Source of the DNA: Pempheris klunzingeri
Taxonomy: Eukaryota > Chordata > Actinopteri > Acropomatiformes > Pempheridae
Assembly: GCF_042242105.1 (NCBI RefSeq)
Contig: NC_092029.1
Span: forward strand, 16,602,885 to 16,666,884
Direction: 5' to 3'
Length of the DNA stretch: 64,000 bases
The position numbers and the translations under genes are program-made. Positions 38,851 through 52,380 of this stretch are shown piece after piece (position 1 is the stretch's first letter; each line of letters opens with the position of its first letter). The notes below the pieces were generated by a model. The model searched no databases. It had not been told where the DNA came from and saw nothing but the letters and a program-made list of their open reading frames with translations.

Positions 38851-40161
38851 TGCACACACTTCAGCAGCTGCTAGCAGCAATTGCTTTTTAGCAGTCTGCC
38901 CTGCTCAGACAGTGGTTTGTTCATCATTCATATTTCAGTGTTACAATACATATTTTTGCTGAGATGACAATAAAAAAGACAAAATTAATCTGGTGCATTT
39001 TGTGCCACATTGTCTGCAAAGTTTGACACGTGTTATTTCTGTCATCTGAGAGACCCTTTCATCCAACATTGTACAAAAAGAGAAACCAAAAACTATGTAA
39101 GCTTTTCCTGATATTTGAATGAAAAGAAATCCTACAACTCCTCTGCTCTTCTACAACTCTTCTCCCCTTCTTTGTCACTGCAGAGGAGTTCATTTCATAA
39201 CCAGTCACCAACAATGAGGATGCATTGCTGTCCTTGGCACCAAGCAGCCGCTATGGTAATGTGCCACATGCCTGCTGTAAACAGCTGATGGCTCAATGTT
39301 TGACAAACTGCGTGCTGGTTGACATGTTAATCAGAACAATCACATCAGCAGCTATTTTGTCACTGTAAATCATTATACCAGAGGTGGAGAAAGGAGATAT
39401 GAGACAGCGGAAACAACAAAAACAACACTACATGAGGGCAGTGAGAGTAAACCAAAACAGTAAAGGTGGTCACTATGAAGCTTCGTAAAGCCCAGCGAAA
39501 CCACAGGTTTAAATGATTTCTTTGTAGGTTCATCACTACATAAGACTGATTCCATTGTCACATTGTTTTCATATTGTCATTTGATAATTTGTTGTTATAG
39601 AAAATATCAAATAGACATAAACATTTCTGATAAAGATCCCAGGACATATTTACCAAGTAGTCTTAAAATTTCATGGTACTAGGCCGACACAGGATATGTT
39701 AATATAATATATCTCTGATAAACTAATATTGGACGATAATAATGGCGCTCTGATTCTTCTTATATTTTGATCAATTTTTTAAATTCCAATATTTTCCAGG
39801 AATTGTTTATGAAACCAATCAAATACTTTAACTCCAGCTCTCAGGATTCAGTGAGTTTTTAGGAATAAAACACAATGATTAAACACTGGTTAATTTAAGT
39901 TTAGGTTTACTATACATGGCCAGAAACAATCGGTCGTCCATGAAGCCGTTCCCTTCGGTATCGCTGTGTTCTGAACGTACAGGGTGTGTTTTACTGAGTG
40001 CTGAGACCTGTGTAGAGCAGACACCATCAAGCACTGCCAGCCGTTTCTCAGATAATATCAGCTCTATAAATATATGGGGTGAAAGTTTCCATGTCAGTGC
40101 TCCTTTGTCCCGTGCCATGAGGGGATCTACAGGCCCACAGGTGTGTGTGGTTTGTGTGGTT

Positions 40162-40162
40162 T

Positions 40163-40188
<26 letters not shown>
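40162..40188 (+). repeat. (GT)n microsatellite
   Basis: GT repeat preceded by two imperfect TTTGTGTGG units. Confidence 0.93.
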
Positions 40189-40193
<5 letters not shown>

Positions 40194-40654
40194 TGTTTGA
40201 GGGGTCCTGAGTTAGACGGGGAGCTGCATTTGGGGATGAAAGATCAAAAGAGATAACAAAGACCACACACATTTAATGTTTTAAGTCCCTATAAAATTGG
40301 GTATGTCAACATACACAGAATATAACTCCAATGTTAAATTCCTGAAGTTTCCCTAAACTTTGAAGCAAACCACAGTCTCAACATTAGGTTGACCTTAATC
40401 ATGGGTTTGGGGTAACTAAAAGTACCCTTTAGGGCACAACTGGGCAAATAAAAAGGCACAATTTTTTACTGTAAGAGATAATAAAATAATAACCACAGAA
40501 GATAATAAATCTTAACTCTGCAACAGTCCAGTGTGAAAAAAAAGTACAGTATAACGTACTAACTAACGTGTATATTTAAACATCACATCTTCAGTCCTAT
40601 TGAACTTCTCTATCCACACATTGATTAATATATTTAAGTTATTAAGGTGGAGGA

Positions 40655-40659
<5 letters not shown>

Positions 40660-40695
<36 letters not shown>
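40660..40695 (+). repeat. (GT)17 microsatellite
   Basis: Uninterrupted GT repeat about 310 bp upstream of the ak7 start codon. Confidence 0.95.
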
Positions 40696-40697
<2 letters not shown>

Positions 40698-40787
40698 TGT
40701 AAATTTGTCAAATTGTAAGACCACAAAATAATAATGAATGATTAAAAGAGATGTGGTGAACGTGAAGTGCGTGAAGTAACTTAACGC

Positions 40788-40866
40788 GTGACGTCTCAAC
40801 TTTACGTTTCCTCAACGTCTCATTACATTGGCTGAGCCATAGCAACCGAGATGAGTCCATAGCAAC
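40788..40866 (+). promoter_or_regulatory. ak7: candidate ak7 promoter with paired RFX-type sites
   Basis: Two identical CCATAGCAAC motifs at 40837-40846 and 40857-40866, whose 3' half AGCAAC fits the RFX (X-box) half site. Also present are a reverse CCAAT (ATTGG, 40827-40831) and a CRE-like TGACGTCT near 40788. RFX factors switch on motile-cilium genes, and AK7 is one. The region ends about 136 bp before the start codon. Confidence 0.55.
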
Positions 40867-41002
40867 GGACGATTAGGAACACCGCAGTTATTCTCACTAA
40901 TGTAGCTATACTGCTAAACAGTTTAAAACACACTTTTAGCAGTACAAGTAGTCATTTCTGCAAAAAGCACAACATATTAGTAAAACTAGTCGCCTTTTTA
41001 TA

Positions 41003-44000
41003 ATGGGGGACAAAAAGCAACAAGCACGTCCGAAACGTGTTTTTATCAACGACGTGGAGAGGTATTCCTCCAAAAACATTGCTAAGGTAGGCAGGTCAAT
41101 AAGTAGCTAATGCTATGTTGTTCATGTCAAATGGGTTGACATCAAATTTACTGCGTTTTTTCTGACTTACTCAACAGTTTTTATCGACGTGCGTCTCCGG
41201 AGAGAGCTCCGAGGAAGCCGAGGCCGAGGAGACGTCGGCCTCCCCTCCAGGGGAACCTGCTTTCCAGATAGTGGGAACTGTGTCTCCCTCCGCCAAAGAG
41301 GAGAGAGGCAGCTTTCTGCTTGAACAGTACAGAGTGAGTCAGCCATTAAATCACAAAGTGGTCCTTCTGGTTGTGTGCTGGAATGTGGCACTTATTCAAG
41401 GCTTTATTTTGGCAAATATTTACAGCACAGGTGGTGGTTGAAGGTAACTACTTTTAAGTACTTTTACTTTTACCATTTGCCAGCTGGAGGTAAGACTAAT
41501 TATTCTGCAGCAGTGGGGGGATGGAGTTCCTGTTATAACATGTGAATTTCCCCAGATGGGGGATCAATAAAGTCCATCTCATCTCATCTCATCTCATACT
41601 TAGTCACTCATTACTTTACAAATTAAGACAGAGGACACAGCAGCTGAAATGATTAGTCAACTGACTGATTTGAATCATTTTGATTTATTTTTTGAAAACT
41701 CACTGAGGTTTGGACTGTTGGTTGGACAAAACAAGCACTGTGAAGGTTCTGAGTGACTGTGGTGGGATTTCTCACTACTTTTTCTGAATTCTTGTAAACT
41801 GAACAATCAATCAGTTAATGGAGAGAATGATCAGAATAGATTAATCCATAAGGAAAATAATCATTACTTGCAGTCCAATCAGAATCAGAATCAGAATCAG
41901 AATTCAGAATCAGAATTACTTTAATAATCCCCAGGGGGAAATTGCTTTTTGTTACACACAGCTCCAAAAGAATAAGAATAAGAATAAACTTCAAACACAA
42001 AGTAAAATATAAATATATAAAAGTATGTATAAAAAAAGATGTATTAAAAATTATTATTACAAATTATTACACTGAGGTAAATTACTGCACCAGGTGAGTC
42101 CAGAGTCTTATAATAATAATAACACATACATAATAATAATAATAATACATAATAGTTAGAAATTAGCTCCACTTTAACCTCAAAAGTCAGCCTTTACATT
42201 AATGCATAAGGCTAATAATAATCTAATGGTATAATATGTGATAGTATAACTGTCACAAAGGCCTTTTTTCTGCATTTAACACTTTTATTCAACTCAGCTT
42301 TTGCTGTTTTAATGTGGCATAGCTGCTTTTACTTGCCACCACTGCATAAGGTGTTCACAACAACTCAGTGCCTTTCATGTCTGTTTCTGGACAAAGCAAA
42401 TTGCAGACAACGTGTAACGGGGTGTATAAAATCTTTTGGTAGTCACCAACTCAAGATGAGCTTCTTGAACGCCTGCTGCAGTGTGATGTGGTGGTGTACA
42501 ACATCTCAGAAAGTGCTACAAAACAGCAGATTGAAGAAGCGACATGGGCAATCACAGGTAAGAGCTTAAGTAGGCTTATTACACAGTGACATAAATATAT
42601 CTTGGTCTAAGCCTACAGCTGTTTCCTTGCTCTATGTTGTATTTTTTTTCCATCCTTTACAAACAGCCCTTCATGCTGAGATGGAGAGTTTCAATTCTCG
42701 GAAAATGTTCATCTTAGTCTCAACCGTGATGACCTGGGCCATGACCAAACCACAGAATCCGGTGAGCCTGCAGGGAAACTTTGGCAAACTGTCGACTTGT
42801 TCAGTGCATAAAACACAACTTGCTCTCTTCAGGATGAAACAGATGTTCTTCTAACAGAGGAGGAGTTCAGAAGACGAAGGCCACATCCCAGTTTCAGAAA
42901 CCACAATAATCTGGAGAAACTTGTGCTCAAACTGGGTAGAGGTGTAAGTACATTATTCGGATAGGAACTTCAACTTCATACAAATAAAAGAATGGGAGCA
43001 TTTCACGTCATCTAACAGGATAATGAATGAACTATAAAAAGATACAGACGGCAAAAGTGTCTGTAAAACTAAAATTCTGTTTTATTTTCCAATCTTACAG
43101 AAAAGGTCTAAGCTCACTGGCTATGTTGTAGCATGTGGTCTTCAGTATGGAAAGGGAGAAAACCTCTTTCACTTCTTTTTTAAGGTAGATATGAATGTGA
43201 TAGTAACTCAGTATATTGTATGTCTGCGTATGTACTGGATGCTTAATTTGCAATATTGTTTTTCGGGAAATGTTTTGTTTGTATTTACGAACAGGTGTCT
43301 TGGTTGATGCAGTTTCCAGAAGTTCCTCTGTTTGGACAGGGCACAAATTACATCCCCATGATACACGTTTACGACCTTGGAGGGTGATCTTAATTGACTG
43401 GACTTCTACATATTGACCATAATTTGTTATTTTGAAATCATTACAGTAGTGCTGAACTGTGTTCCTTTTTCAGAGTGATCCAAAGCATCATTGAACTCAG
43501 GCCAAAGTCTAAGTACATTCTTGCTGTTGATGACTCCAAGAGCACTTTAGAGGGAATCATAAAGGTAATCCAAGATTTGAATTCAGCGGGGTTGTTACAT
43601 GTTGTCTCTCTCCCCTTTTGTTTTTCATCACTCAATTGTGACTTTTCTACAATGAGCTGCAATGACAAAAAAAGACAGAAAGGTGCAAAAAGAATACAAA
43701 AGATATTCTTGCTCTCTGACTCTTAACCCCTTAGATGATAAGCGATACACTCGGGCCGGGAAAAGTGAACAAATTACCAGAGCAGGAAGCCATCACCACG
43801 AAGGCTTTTAAGGTACAGTATGCCCATTTTTCTGTCATTTTAGATAAGTTAGAATCTAGTCTGCAATCTATCAATCTGTCAAGCAATTCTGTAGAGCTGC
43901 TTAAGCTTGAATATCCAACCAAGCTTTAGTACAAACACTACAATCTCTTGTCATTTTCAGTTTTAGTAAACTGAAATAAAAATCAAAACTAGACTTCAGA

Positions 44001-46618
44001 GAAAAACAAATACTAACTGAAAAGACATTGTGTACTTAAAAAACGAACTAAAGTGAAATAACAAAATATATAGGAAATGTCTTTAGTTTTAGTCTTTGTC
44101 AGTCTGGTCATATCTGTCATCACAACCAGCATGACGAGACAATGGTGCATATGTTTATTGACACTGGGATTTCTACATGACTGGGACTCAATTGCCTTCA
44201 AGCGTTGTGTTTGTACTGTAAAACCAGTCTTCTCTTTGCAGCCGGAGGAACTGGAGTACCTAAGTATCAACCTCCGCCTGGATGCCTTCATTATAAAAGA
44301 CTCCTTCAGTCTGCGCTGGACGTCTGAAGCTGGGATGGTTGAAAACATGCAGAGCGTTGTGGAGGAATACAAAAACACCAGGCAGCTACTGGTAAGTCCT
44401 TCAAATAAAGGACTTTATCTATATCGACTGTAAAGTCATGCAGATCCATACAAACATGTAAAAGCTATTTTGATACCAGTTAAAAAATGTTCTGTTAATT
44501 TCCAAAGCCGATCAGAATCTGCCTGGTTGGACCTCCAGCTGTGGGTAAAACCACAGTTGCAGAGAAGCTCTGCAGTCATTATCAGATACATCACATCAAG
44601 ATCAAAGACATTATTGAGGACAAGATCACACAGCTGGTCAGTGGAGCCAAAGAATTACATTTGCAGACTTCAGTTTTCTCTCACTGCTGTCATGTAACCC
44701 TGCCCTGCTGTGGAAGTTCTTTTGCAATTTGAGACCCACTGTTCATTTTTTATGTTTCTTTCCATGTCCCACAGGAGACAGTGAGTGCAGCTGATCCTGA
44801 CCATGTCAGTGAAGAGGCAGCAGCTGCTGCACAGAAACAACTGGAGAACTTTAACAATAGCATGGATATGAATGCAGGTTCATTGTAGAGACTTTTGTAA
44901 TAGGTTTATCTGTGGTTGGATTATTGGTGGGTTGTTGTTGCATACAGAGCCTTTTAGTTCCTCATTATAGGTTTAAACGACACATGTTGGTCCATCAGGT
45001 CGACTGGCTGACCATCAAGTTTTTGAAATTTTGCGAGAAAAGCTGAATTCAAAGCCATGTAGGAACCACGGATTTGTCCTGGACGGCTTCCCTAAAACTT
45101 ACGAGCAAGCAAAGCTGATTTTCTCTGGTAAGTCTCATCCGTTCATTTAATTACTGTATGATGCTGATTGATATTGATTACACTAATGTGGATGTGGTGA
45201 TTTTATCATTCAGATGAGGACTTGGAGAACCAGGATTTGATGTCCAAAGCACCCTTGTACAACAAGAACATCACTCCAGGTTGTTGATGTACTTCTTACT
45301 TTAATTTACCACAAAGGCATAAGACAGGCCACTCAATTCGTACAGCATCATTCATACCGATAATACCGACTTGCTCAAAACTCTGGCTAAAGCTCTTTCT
45401 TACTCTCCTTGTTTAATGCCTTGCAGAGCACGTTTTGTCCCTAAATGCGACAGATGATTTTCTGACAAAGAGGGCACAGGGACTTCCACAGAGCGTGGCA
45501 GAGGAAATGCGCTACACTCAAGAGGAATTTGTCCCTCGCCTGATCAGATACAGACAACTTAATACTGCTGAGGAAACCATACTGGACTACTTTGATGAGC
45601 TTGAGATTCATCCAGAACATATCGGTAATGTCCTCAAAGGCACATAGTTCATATAAGGCCACAACAGGATTCAGAAAAACAATCTTCTCATCTAACTCCT
45701 AGAAAGAGAGCATTTCTTCATTGTTCCTTTAATGAAAAGGATAAACACATTGGACGTGATGTTTCTTTTAGTTTTTTCCCTCTCCAGCACCTGGCTTATT
45801 AAGAAAAACAGCGATCTTCTGTTCACCTCATGGCCACAAACATAATATTCAGTAGAGAGGCTTGTAGAAGCTGCCAATCCACTTCATGATGGTCGTGTTA
45901 CAACTAACTTTTGGCTTGTTTCCCTCTAGAGGTCAGTACAGGAGATCCAGAGTACACAGATGTCATGAAGAAGATCACAAAGATGGTGGGCAATCCCAAA
46001 AACTATGGCCTGAGTGAAAAGGAGCAGGAGGAGGAGGACAGAAAGAAAGAAGAAGAGAGGAAGCAGAAAATGGCTGCAGAGGCGGCAGAGAAGAAACGAA
46101 GGAATGAAGCTGCACTGGCTGAGATGGCTGCACAGTATGAGGAGTGGGTAAGCTGAAAGAAAAACACTCACAGACAATAAAAGTCTTAATAATAAACTTT
46201 TTTGATTTGGTTACAAAGTGCTTTACATGGCTGAACCTGGATTAAAATATTTCAGGACTGAGGCAAATAAAATGAGATGGTAGTGATAAATTGCAGTGCC
46301 ACATTTGTGTCATACCGTTTCTTTTTTATTATTTATTAGCAAAGGAATTTGTCTGAGGTGAAGAGACAGGAGCACGAGATGTTTGAAGCTCGCTCTCTTC
46401 CTCTGAGGAACTACCTGATGAAGTATGTGATGCCCTCGCTCACTGAGGCCATGTCAGAGTGCTGCAAGATCAAACCAGACGACCCCGTCGACTTCCTGGT
46501 ATTTACACATTGGAGCTTTGCAAAGCCATTGCTAAATGTAAGTGAAGTGATGCAGCTGATATGTTCTGTTTTATTTCTGCAGGCTGAATATCTACTACGG
46601 AACAACCAACAGGAGTAA
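41003..46618 (+). CDS. ak7: adenylate kinase 7 (cilia-associated)
   Basis: Nucleoside-phosphate kinase of motile cilia and sperm. Eighteen coding exons, all GT-AG with matching phase: 41003-41086, 41178-41333, 42443-42557, 42667-42761, 42833-42943, 43101-43184, 43295-43383, 43474-43564, 43735-43812, 44242-44391, 44508-44636, 44775-44877, 44999-45127, 45214-45279, 45427-45624, 45930-46147, 46340-46498, 46583-46618; 696 residues (human 723). The N-terminal half is an SDR/epimerase-like region ([43 protein letters not shown]). The kinase domain carries the P-loop GPPAVGKT (residues 359-366) and [16 protein letters not shown] charged coiled-coil follows (about 592-632), then a DPY30-type motif, [16 protein letters not shown]. 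The teleost paralogue letter is not assigned. Confidence 0.95.
41541..41597 (+). mobile_element. LINE 3' tail with (ATCTC)n end, in ak7 intron
   Basis: GTGAATTTCCCCAGATGGGG, then ATCAATAAAG, then four ATCTC units. This is the typical 3' end of 5'-truncated fish non-LTR retrotransposons. Confidence 0.6.
41877..41960 (-). mobile_element. LINE 3' tail on the minus strand with (TTCTGA)n end
   Basis: The + strand shows five AGAATC-type units, then ATTACTTTAATAATCCCCAG and GGGGAAATTG. This is the reverse complement of the same kind of LINE 3' end as at 41541. The body may continue to about 42150, but its edge is not visible. Confidence 0.6.
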
Positions 46619-46748
46619 CAATGAAGAAACGACCTAATTCATGTTATCAGTGTCCAGTATTTGAGACTGTGTTTATTCTGTAGTAAATAACATAATCAAA
46701 AGATGATGAAGATGAAAGTTGAGTGTTGCATCAGTGTTACAAGCTCAT

Positions 46749-46754
46749 AATAAA
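46749..46754 (+). terminator. ak7: ak7 polyadenylation signal (AATAAA)
   Basis: Canonical AATAAA about 130 bases after the ak7 stop codon. Confidence 0.65.
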
Positions 46755-49700
46755 TATGAAGAACTTTCCTCAGAAGGTTGTGAACATTCAAGCAGTTTGT
46801 CTGTCTGAACGGTGCCTGTAGTTGTGACCACCAACATGTCCATGCTTATACAGGTTTACATTCTAGCTGACAATGCTAATAAATTCATTCAAAGTGCTCC
46901 TTCACAGCACTTACATGTGTAATCCCTGGTCCACACCACTTTCAGTAAGTGGGTCACTCTTTATGAAGGGTTAATGAATTGTACTGTAAGTAATGACTGT
47001 AGTCCATCCATCCATTATCTGTACCGCTTATCCTTCAGGATCACATGGGGGGCTGGAGCCAATCCCAGCTGACTGGGAGAGGAGGGGTACATGCTGAACA
47101 ATCACAGCTAATCACAGGGCCAACAGACAGATGACCATTCATGCTCACACTCACACCTACGGACAATTTAGAGTCACCAATTAACCTGCATGTCTTTGGA
47201 CTGTGGGAGGAAGCCAGAGCACCAGGAGAAAACCCAGAAAGACCTCAGGTTCAAACCTGGAACCTTCTTGCTGTGAGACAACAGTGCTAACCACCGCACC
47301 ACCACGCTGCCCTGATGACTTCAGTACTTTTGTAAATTATGTAATGTTGCTTTACAGATCATTTGTAAGCCATTGATAAGAGAACCTTTAGGTTGGTCAG
47401 TCAGTCATAACTGAATCATTAATAAATGCTCATGAGTTTCCATTCTGCTGTTATACTTGTTAAAAAAGTCATAAATACTCGTGAGAGTATCTTTTTCTCA
47501 TAAGCCTTCAGAAAAATCAGTCAATTTCAGTCAAATAATCAGTCACTGATAAATTACCCATCCAGTCCTCAGGTTTAACTGTTACTGAATATTTAATTAG
47601 TGAGCTGTTGTCCAGATGTCCTGCGGCCCTTTTCAAAAGGTCAGAGGTCAAGTGCTCCATTAGAGGCAAGCCAAAGATGACGCATTTATGAAGGGTGACT
47701 CATTGGAGATCTGAAATATATTGCACAAACAGGAGTGCATGAACCTCAGCTGTGTAAGTGGAAAATCAAGTGTTGGATATGAAAGGAAAACTATGAATAG
47801 TTTCACCCAACAAAAAATATATTGCAGGTATGGTGTGATATGGTTTACATATATCACTGATATTAATTACATATATTACTTTCAATATGAATGTTGAAAT
47901 AGATGATATGCTCTTTTTTTGTAGGACTTGGCTCAGTGTTTGTTCGAGGCGTTTATGGTTTAGCCAGATTTCCACTCATTACAGTTCTGTCCTCTTACAG
48001 CCTCCATCTGGCCTGTGACTCAGCTCCCTCTGTGTCAGAGGCTCAGCGCTTACTGGAAGAGGCATACCGACTCTGGTCTTAATCCAGCAAAGATGTAAAC
48101 ACAGCAATCGTTAGGAAAGAGTCTATTTTGTGCACTTTGGTGGGCAGTGAGAGCCCAGACGCAGCGTTCAGAATAGTTGATTAACATTGAAACATACAGA
48201 GGATAATAAAAATATATTTATTGCATGTTATGTGAATCGTTTAACTCTCATTTAGGCCACAAGCTAGCACTGTGCTCCCAGTTAAGCAGAATATGAAGTC
48301 TGCTCTTTCAACAGCAGGTGGTGCACAATGTCCATCTAGAAACTTCACCGAGGCATTCAAGTGTTTTAAGTGTTTTTATTTTTCTCAACTCCACCTAAAG
48401 ACAAAAGAAGTCTCATAAGATGCATTGAAATCACACTTCTTGCTTTTGGGTTAATGAATCCATCCGGCTGTGGAAAAAGGCCTTTGTTCTGATGCTGTGG
48501 TAAAATGCATCATAAAACGAGAATGTGTTGCTCTACTTGTTGTGGATATTAAAGTCAAACTGGTGTCTGGAGTTTGCTTTGTAGTTTGTTTGTGACGGAG
48601 GATCTGTAGAATCCACCATCTCATTAGAAGCTGTCTGCAGCAGGAAAACAAATCATAACTGAAGCACTTCCTGTCACAGCCACTTTATGTGCAAGGTCTC
48701 ACCACAATAAATGGCAAGAATTGTATTTTCCAGGTCATTAAAGCCACAAAACTATATTGTTCTACTATAATTGTTCCTGTAGCTGTGGGTACTTGAGGTT
48801 TTACAGTAACTTTATACAGTAACTCTCATTACTAATCTATATCAACTCTTGCAACTGTTTTTGTGGAGAGGGATAATTCTTGTATTTTTAAATCTTAGCC
48901 CTATTTTTACATACTTTGGGTTCGAAATGACTGGTAGGTGCAAAAAGTTTTGGAGCTGGTTCAGTAAATCTCTGCCAGCAGCTGCAAAGGGGCTACGATA
49001 GCTGTAATACGATCCTTTTGTGTTACCTCATCCGTTAAATTACACCCACTAAAAGTGCTTGTGTTTTTGCCACTGACAAGCTGACAAAAGCGGTAATTTT
49101 ACCTTGCAGGACGTGGGTAGTTGCTGCAACTTTGGTGCTTTAACACATTAGATGCAAAGTTACACAATAACAGAAGCAAACCAACTGTTCGAGGCAGTGG
49201 TAGCCAGCAACTCCCGTGTTCTGTGAGGTAAAATTATCGTTTTTGTCAATGGAGTCTGGTCTGCTTTGAACCAAGATAGAGCCGCTGTTTCTGGTCAGAC
49301 ACTTACAGGTCTATCTTTGTAACGATCCTCTATATAATGTTGTCGCACACTTCAAATAACAATTTGAGTGTGTCAGTGGAAAAAACAAACACTTTTAGTG
49401 GACATATTTGGACAGCCAAGGTTGCCCCAAAGGATATATTACATTACTGCTGGCTGAGACAATCCACTTAATTAGTCTACTTGTGCCCGAGTTTACATTT
49501 AACAGAGTTGTCCCTTATTTGGTTTAGTTAATGTCTGCATCTATTTTTTTTTAACAAGAATCAACTGAAACCAGTCAGTATGGATCTGCAGCAGGTATGG
49601 CCTGCATCCTTTTCTTGAGTTGTAACCAAGGTATTTAGAAATGTTGGAACCTGGTGGGACAGTTATACGGTTCAGCAGTGACTAAACCCCCTAAACATAA

Positions 49701-51500
49701 AACTAATTACTATAATTACTATAACTATTACTTACTATAATTATAATTACTAATAATACTACTTGTGCCACAACAAGAGCAACGAAAAACATCAGTGTGG
49801 GTGTGCATGGCTTTTTAATGTAATTTACATAGAAAGAGTTTCATTGTACTGCATTTGGTGAGTTTATTATTGCCTGTCAAAAAGTGTACAGCAGCTAGTG
49901 TGCTGTAAAAGTGTTTGTTGATTTAAGTTAACTGACTTTATTAATCCTCATGGGAACGCAAGTAAGGTGAAAGTAGGAAGGATCAAGGATCAAGCAGGCA
50001 GTAAAACCAGGCAACCGAAAGTGGAAAACAAGCAGGTAAGAAGTCCAACAAGGCATTTAATGGGTCCTAACAAGCCTGGAAGGAGGAGAGATGGCTCACT
50101 ACTGTGGATGATCTGGCAGGGAACAGCTGCTCAAGGTAAATATACAGTATGCTGCACACTGCACCAAATACACAATACTGTAAAGGTGGTAATACAGAAA
50201 AGGAATGACAACTTCTAAAGCAACGAGGGAGTAAAATACCGGCCAGTGAAGAGACAGTGTAATTTGCAAGAGGGCAAAGGGTCGTCCAAACAGCCACAGT
50301 AAAAGTGTTGGCAGTGACGCTGGGGGAGGCAGAGTGGTCTGGCAGAACAAATCAGGACAGGCTTTCCCTGCAGGGAGGAGGCCCAGCTCTGTTACTGCCA
50401 TTTAATCTCAAATTTATGGGGAGAAATGACGAGATATCCTGCCAAACACCCGTGGTTCCTGTAATTCACATCTTCAACATGTATATGTGTAGTTCAGTCG
50501 GCCAGCCCCTTCTTCTTTCCCAGTATTTCACTGCTAATTGAGGAGGATATTATTCTGCCCATTAAACATTATTTTTCCCACTCCAATTTATAGTATCTTA
50601 GAAGTTAAAAAAGACTGGCAGGAGCACACGTCCAGTTTAACAGTAAACTACTGTATCCTGAAGCAGTAAACTCCACCCTTGTGGTGGTCCAGAAAGGTTA
50701 GGAGAAATGTTGAGAATTCATTGTAAATACTGAAGCTGTATTTGTTCTAAGGTCTTTTTGGAAAACATGAGTCATCATCCCAGATGGTCCAGCTGGCTCT
50801 GCAGTGCTGAAACTTCCTACCTGCTCCAAAGCATGCTGGGAAAATACATCTGTGGTACAGAAGAATAGGGTAAGGCATCTAGATTGGGCTCTGACTGTAC
50901 TGCTACAAGTAAAAATGTAAAACTGAAAATAATTTTCCGCAAATTATGTCAAGAATATCAAATCAAGGACCTAAATGTCCAGGGTTCAAGTAGCAGTGGT
51001 GGTGATAGAATAATTTAGGCCTGGGATGGTCAAATCCTATGATGAGGGCTACACAAGAAAAAAAAAAACTCTAACAAACAATATAAATCCAAATCCAACC
51101 ATTTAATTAAGACACTGTGGATTCTGCAGGACATGGTGGTGACAGTCTGCTTGAGGAGTAATGATACTAATGAACGTCGTCCACCTTTAACTTGTTAATA
51201 AAATGTGCTTGATCGTGTTGTGACTCATTAACAACATATCTAGAGAGACCCACAGAGGCCTTTCCTCTTAATGGATAAATAGAAAATTAAAAAAATGTCA
51301 TTACTGGCCTCTAAAAACTGGTTACAGTAAGATGTCACTGTGTGATGTTCCATAATGGCTGATCTCCACTGGAAAAAGCTTTAATCCAGGATGCCAGAAA
51401 TGTGTATTAGTGAGAATTTCGGCAGGCAATTTATGGTGGAAATCATCCTCTTTGACCTTTTTTGACTGCCTATTTTATGTAATTCATATTTACTTTGAGC
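46755..51500. other. gene-free stretch downstream of ak7
   Basis: No splice-bracketed open frame with recognisable protein. It contains a teleost repeat at 47003-47312. The stretch at 48930-49500 may be another repeat, but I could not confirm it. Confidence 0.5.
47003..47312 (+). repeat. abundant teleost dispersed repeat
   Basis: CCATCCATCCATTATCTGTA, CCGCTTATCCTTCAGGATCA, GGCTGGAGCCAATCCCAGCT, CATTCATGCTCACACTCACA, CATGTCTTTGGACTGTGGGA and CTTGCTGTGAGACAACAGTG, ending GCTAACCACCGCACCACC. This is one of the commonest fish interspersed repeats; its 3' part probably comes from a LINE or SINE. Confidence 0.8.
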
Positions 51501-51741
51501 AATTTTCCCTTTGATTGTTTCCTAAAGTTAAGTTCTCATTAGGATTTCTTTTCTGTGTGTGTGTGTGTGTGTTCCTGTTTATAGGAAATATGTTGTCATC
51601 CTCTCCACAGTCCATCCTCCACCTACAACAAATGAAAGACAGAGAGGACTTAAGTAAAATAAAGAGGAACCAAATTTTTGTATCCACTCTTTTGAAACAG
51701 TAAAATTACCCATGGTGCCAAATGGTCTGCACACAGAGCAC

Positions 51742-51796
<55 letters not shown>

Positions 51797-51823
51797 ACGC
51801 ATGTGCGTGCATGTGTGTATGTA
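51742..51823 (+). repeat. (TG)n-rich 82-bp alternating purine-pyrimidine tract
   Basis: (TG)n from about 51747 to 51793 is continued without a break in alternation by GCGCACGCATGTGCGTGCAT and TGTGTATGTA. Confidence 0.93.
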
Positions 51824-52013
51824 AGGAAGAGTCTGAGTGAGGTCTGTGATGATCTCAGTTACCCATGTTGTTTTATCTGCTAGGCTTCCAGTCACAATAA
51901 CCTCTTCCACTCTTGTAGTGCTCACACACACACACACAAATGGAAATAACATCTACCACCCCCATGGTGGTCATCCTAACATCTGCTGGTTGTTGAAAAT
52001 GCTAGATGAGGAC

Positions 52014-52037
52014 CACACACACACACACACACACACA
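52014..52037 (+). repeat. (CA)12 microsatellite
   Basis: Uninterrupted CA repeat. Shorter CA runs lie nearby at about 51925, 52108 and 52240. Confidence 0.93.
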
Positions 52038-52341
52038 TCATGCCTACCATGCCATAGATGTATGTGGACAGGGAAGTGAACCATCTCGGTGTTTCTCATT
52101 TAACAACACACACACGAATACCATGGATACCGCCAGTGATAGCATATATTGTCCTCACACTTCAAGAAAGAAATGATTTATTCCGACCCCATGTGTCTGC
52201 CATATTGACCTACCTCATACCAGAGCACGGTGTCAAATGTGCACACACACACACTTTTTTTTTTTTACCACTTTTTACTAAGCTGTGTTTAACAGCAGTG
52301 TTTGCTTTTGTTGGATAATGAAACTAACATGGCAGCCTAAA

Positions 52342-52380
52342 GTGTGTGTGCGTGCACGTGTGTGTGTGTGTGTGTGTGTG
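52342..52380 (+). repeat. (GT)n tract with CGTGCACG interruption
   Basis: Alternating purine-pyrimidine throughout. Confidence 0.92.

Larger units (their letters stand above)
35960..40780. other. actc1-ak7 intergenic region
   Basis: About 4.8 kb with no convincing gene. It contains an (AAATGATC)3 repeat near 37211, (CAG)18 at 37776, a teleost repeat at 37922-38360, a pyrimidine/CA-rich tract near 38790 and two (GT)n tracts. Confidence 0.55.
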
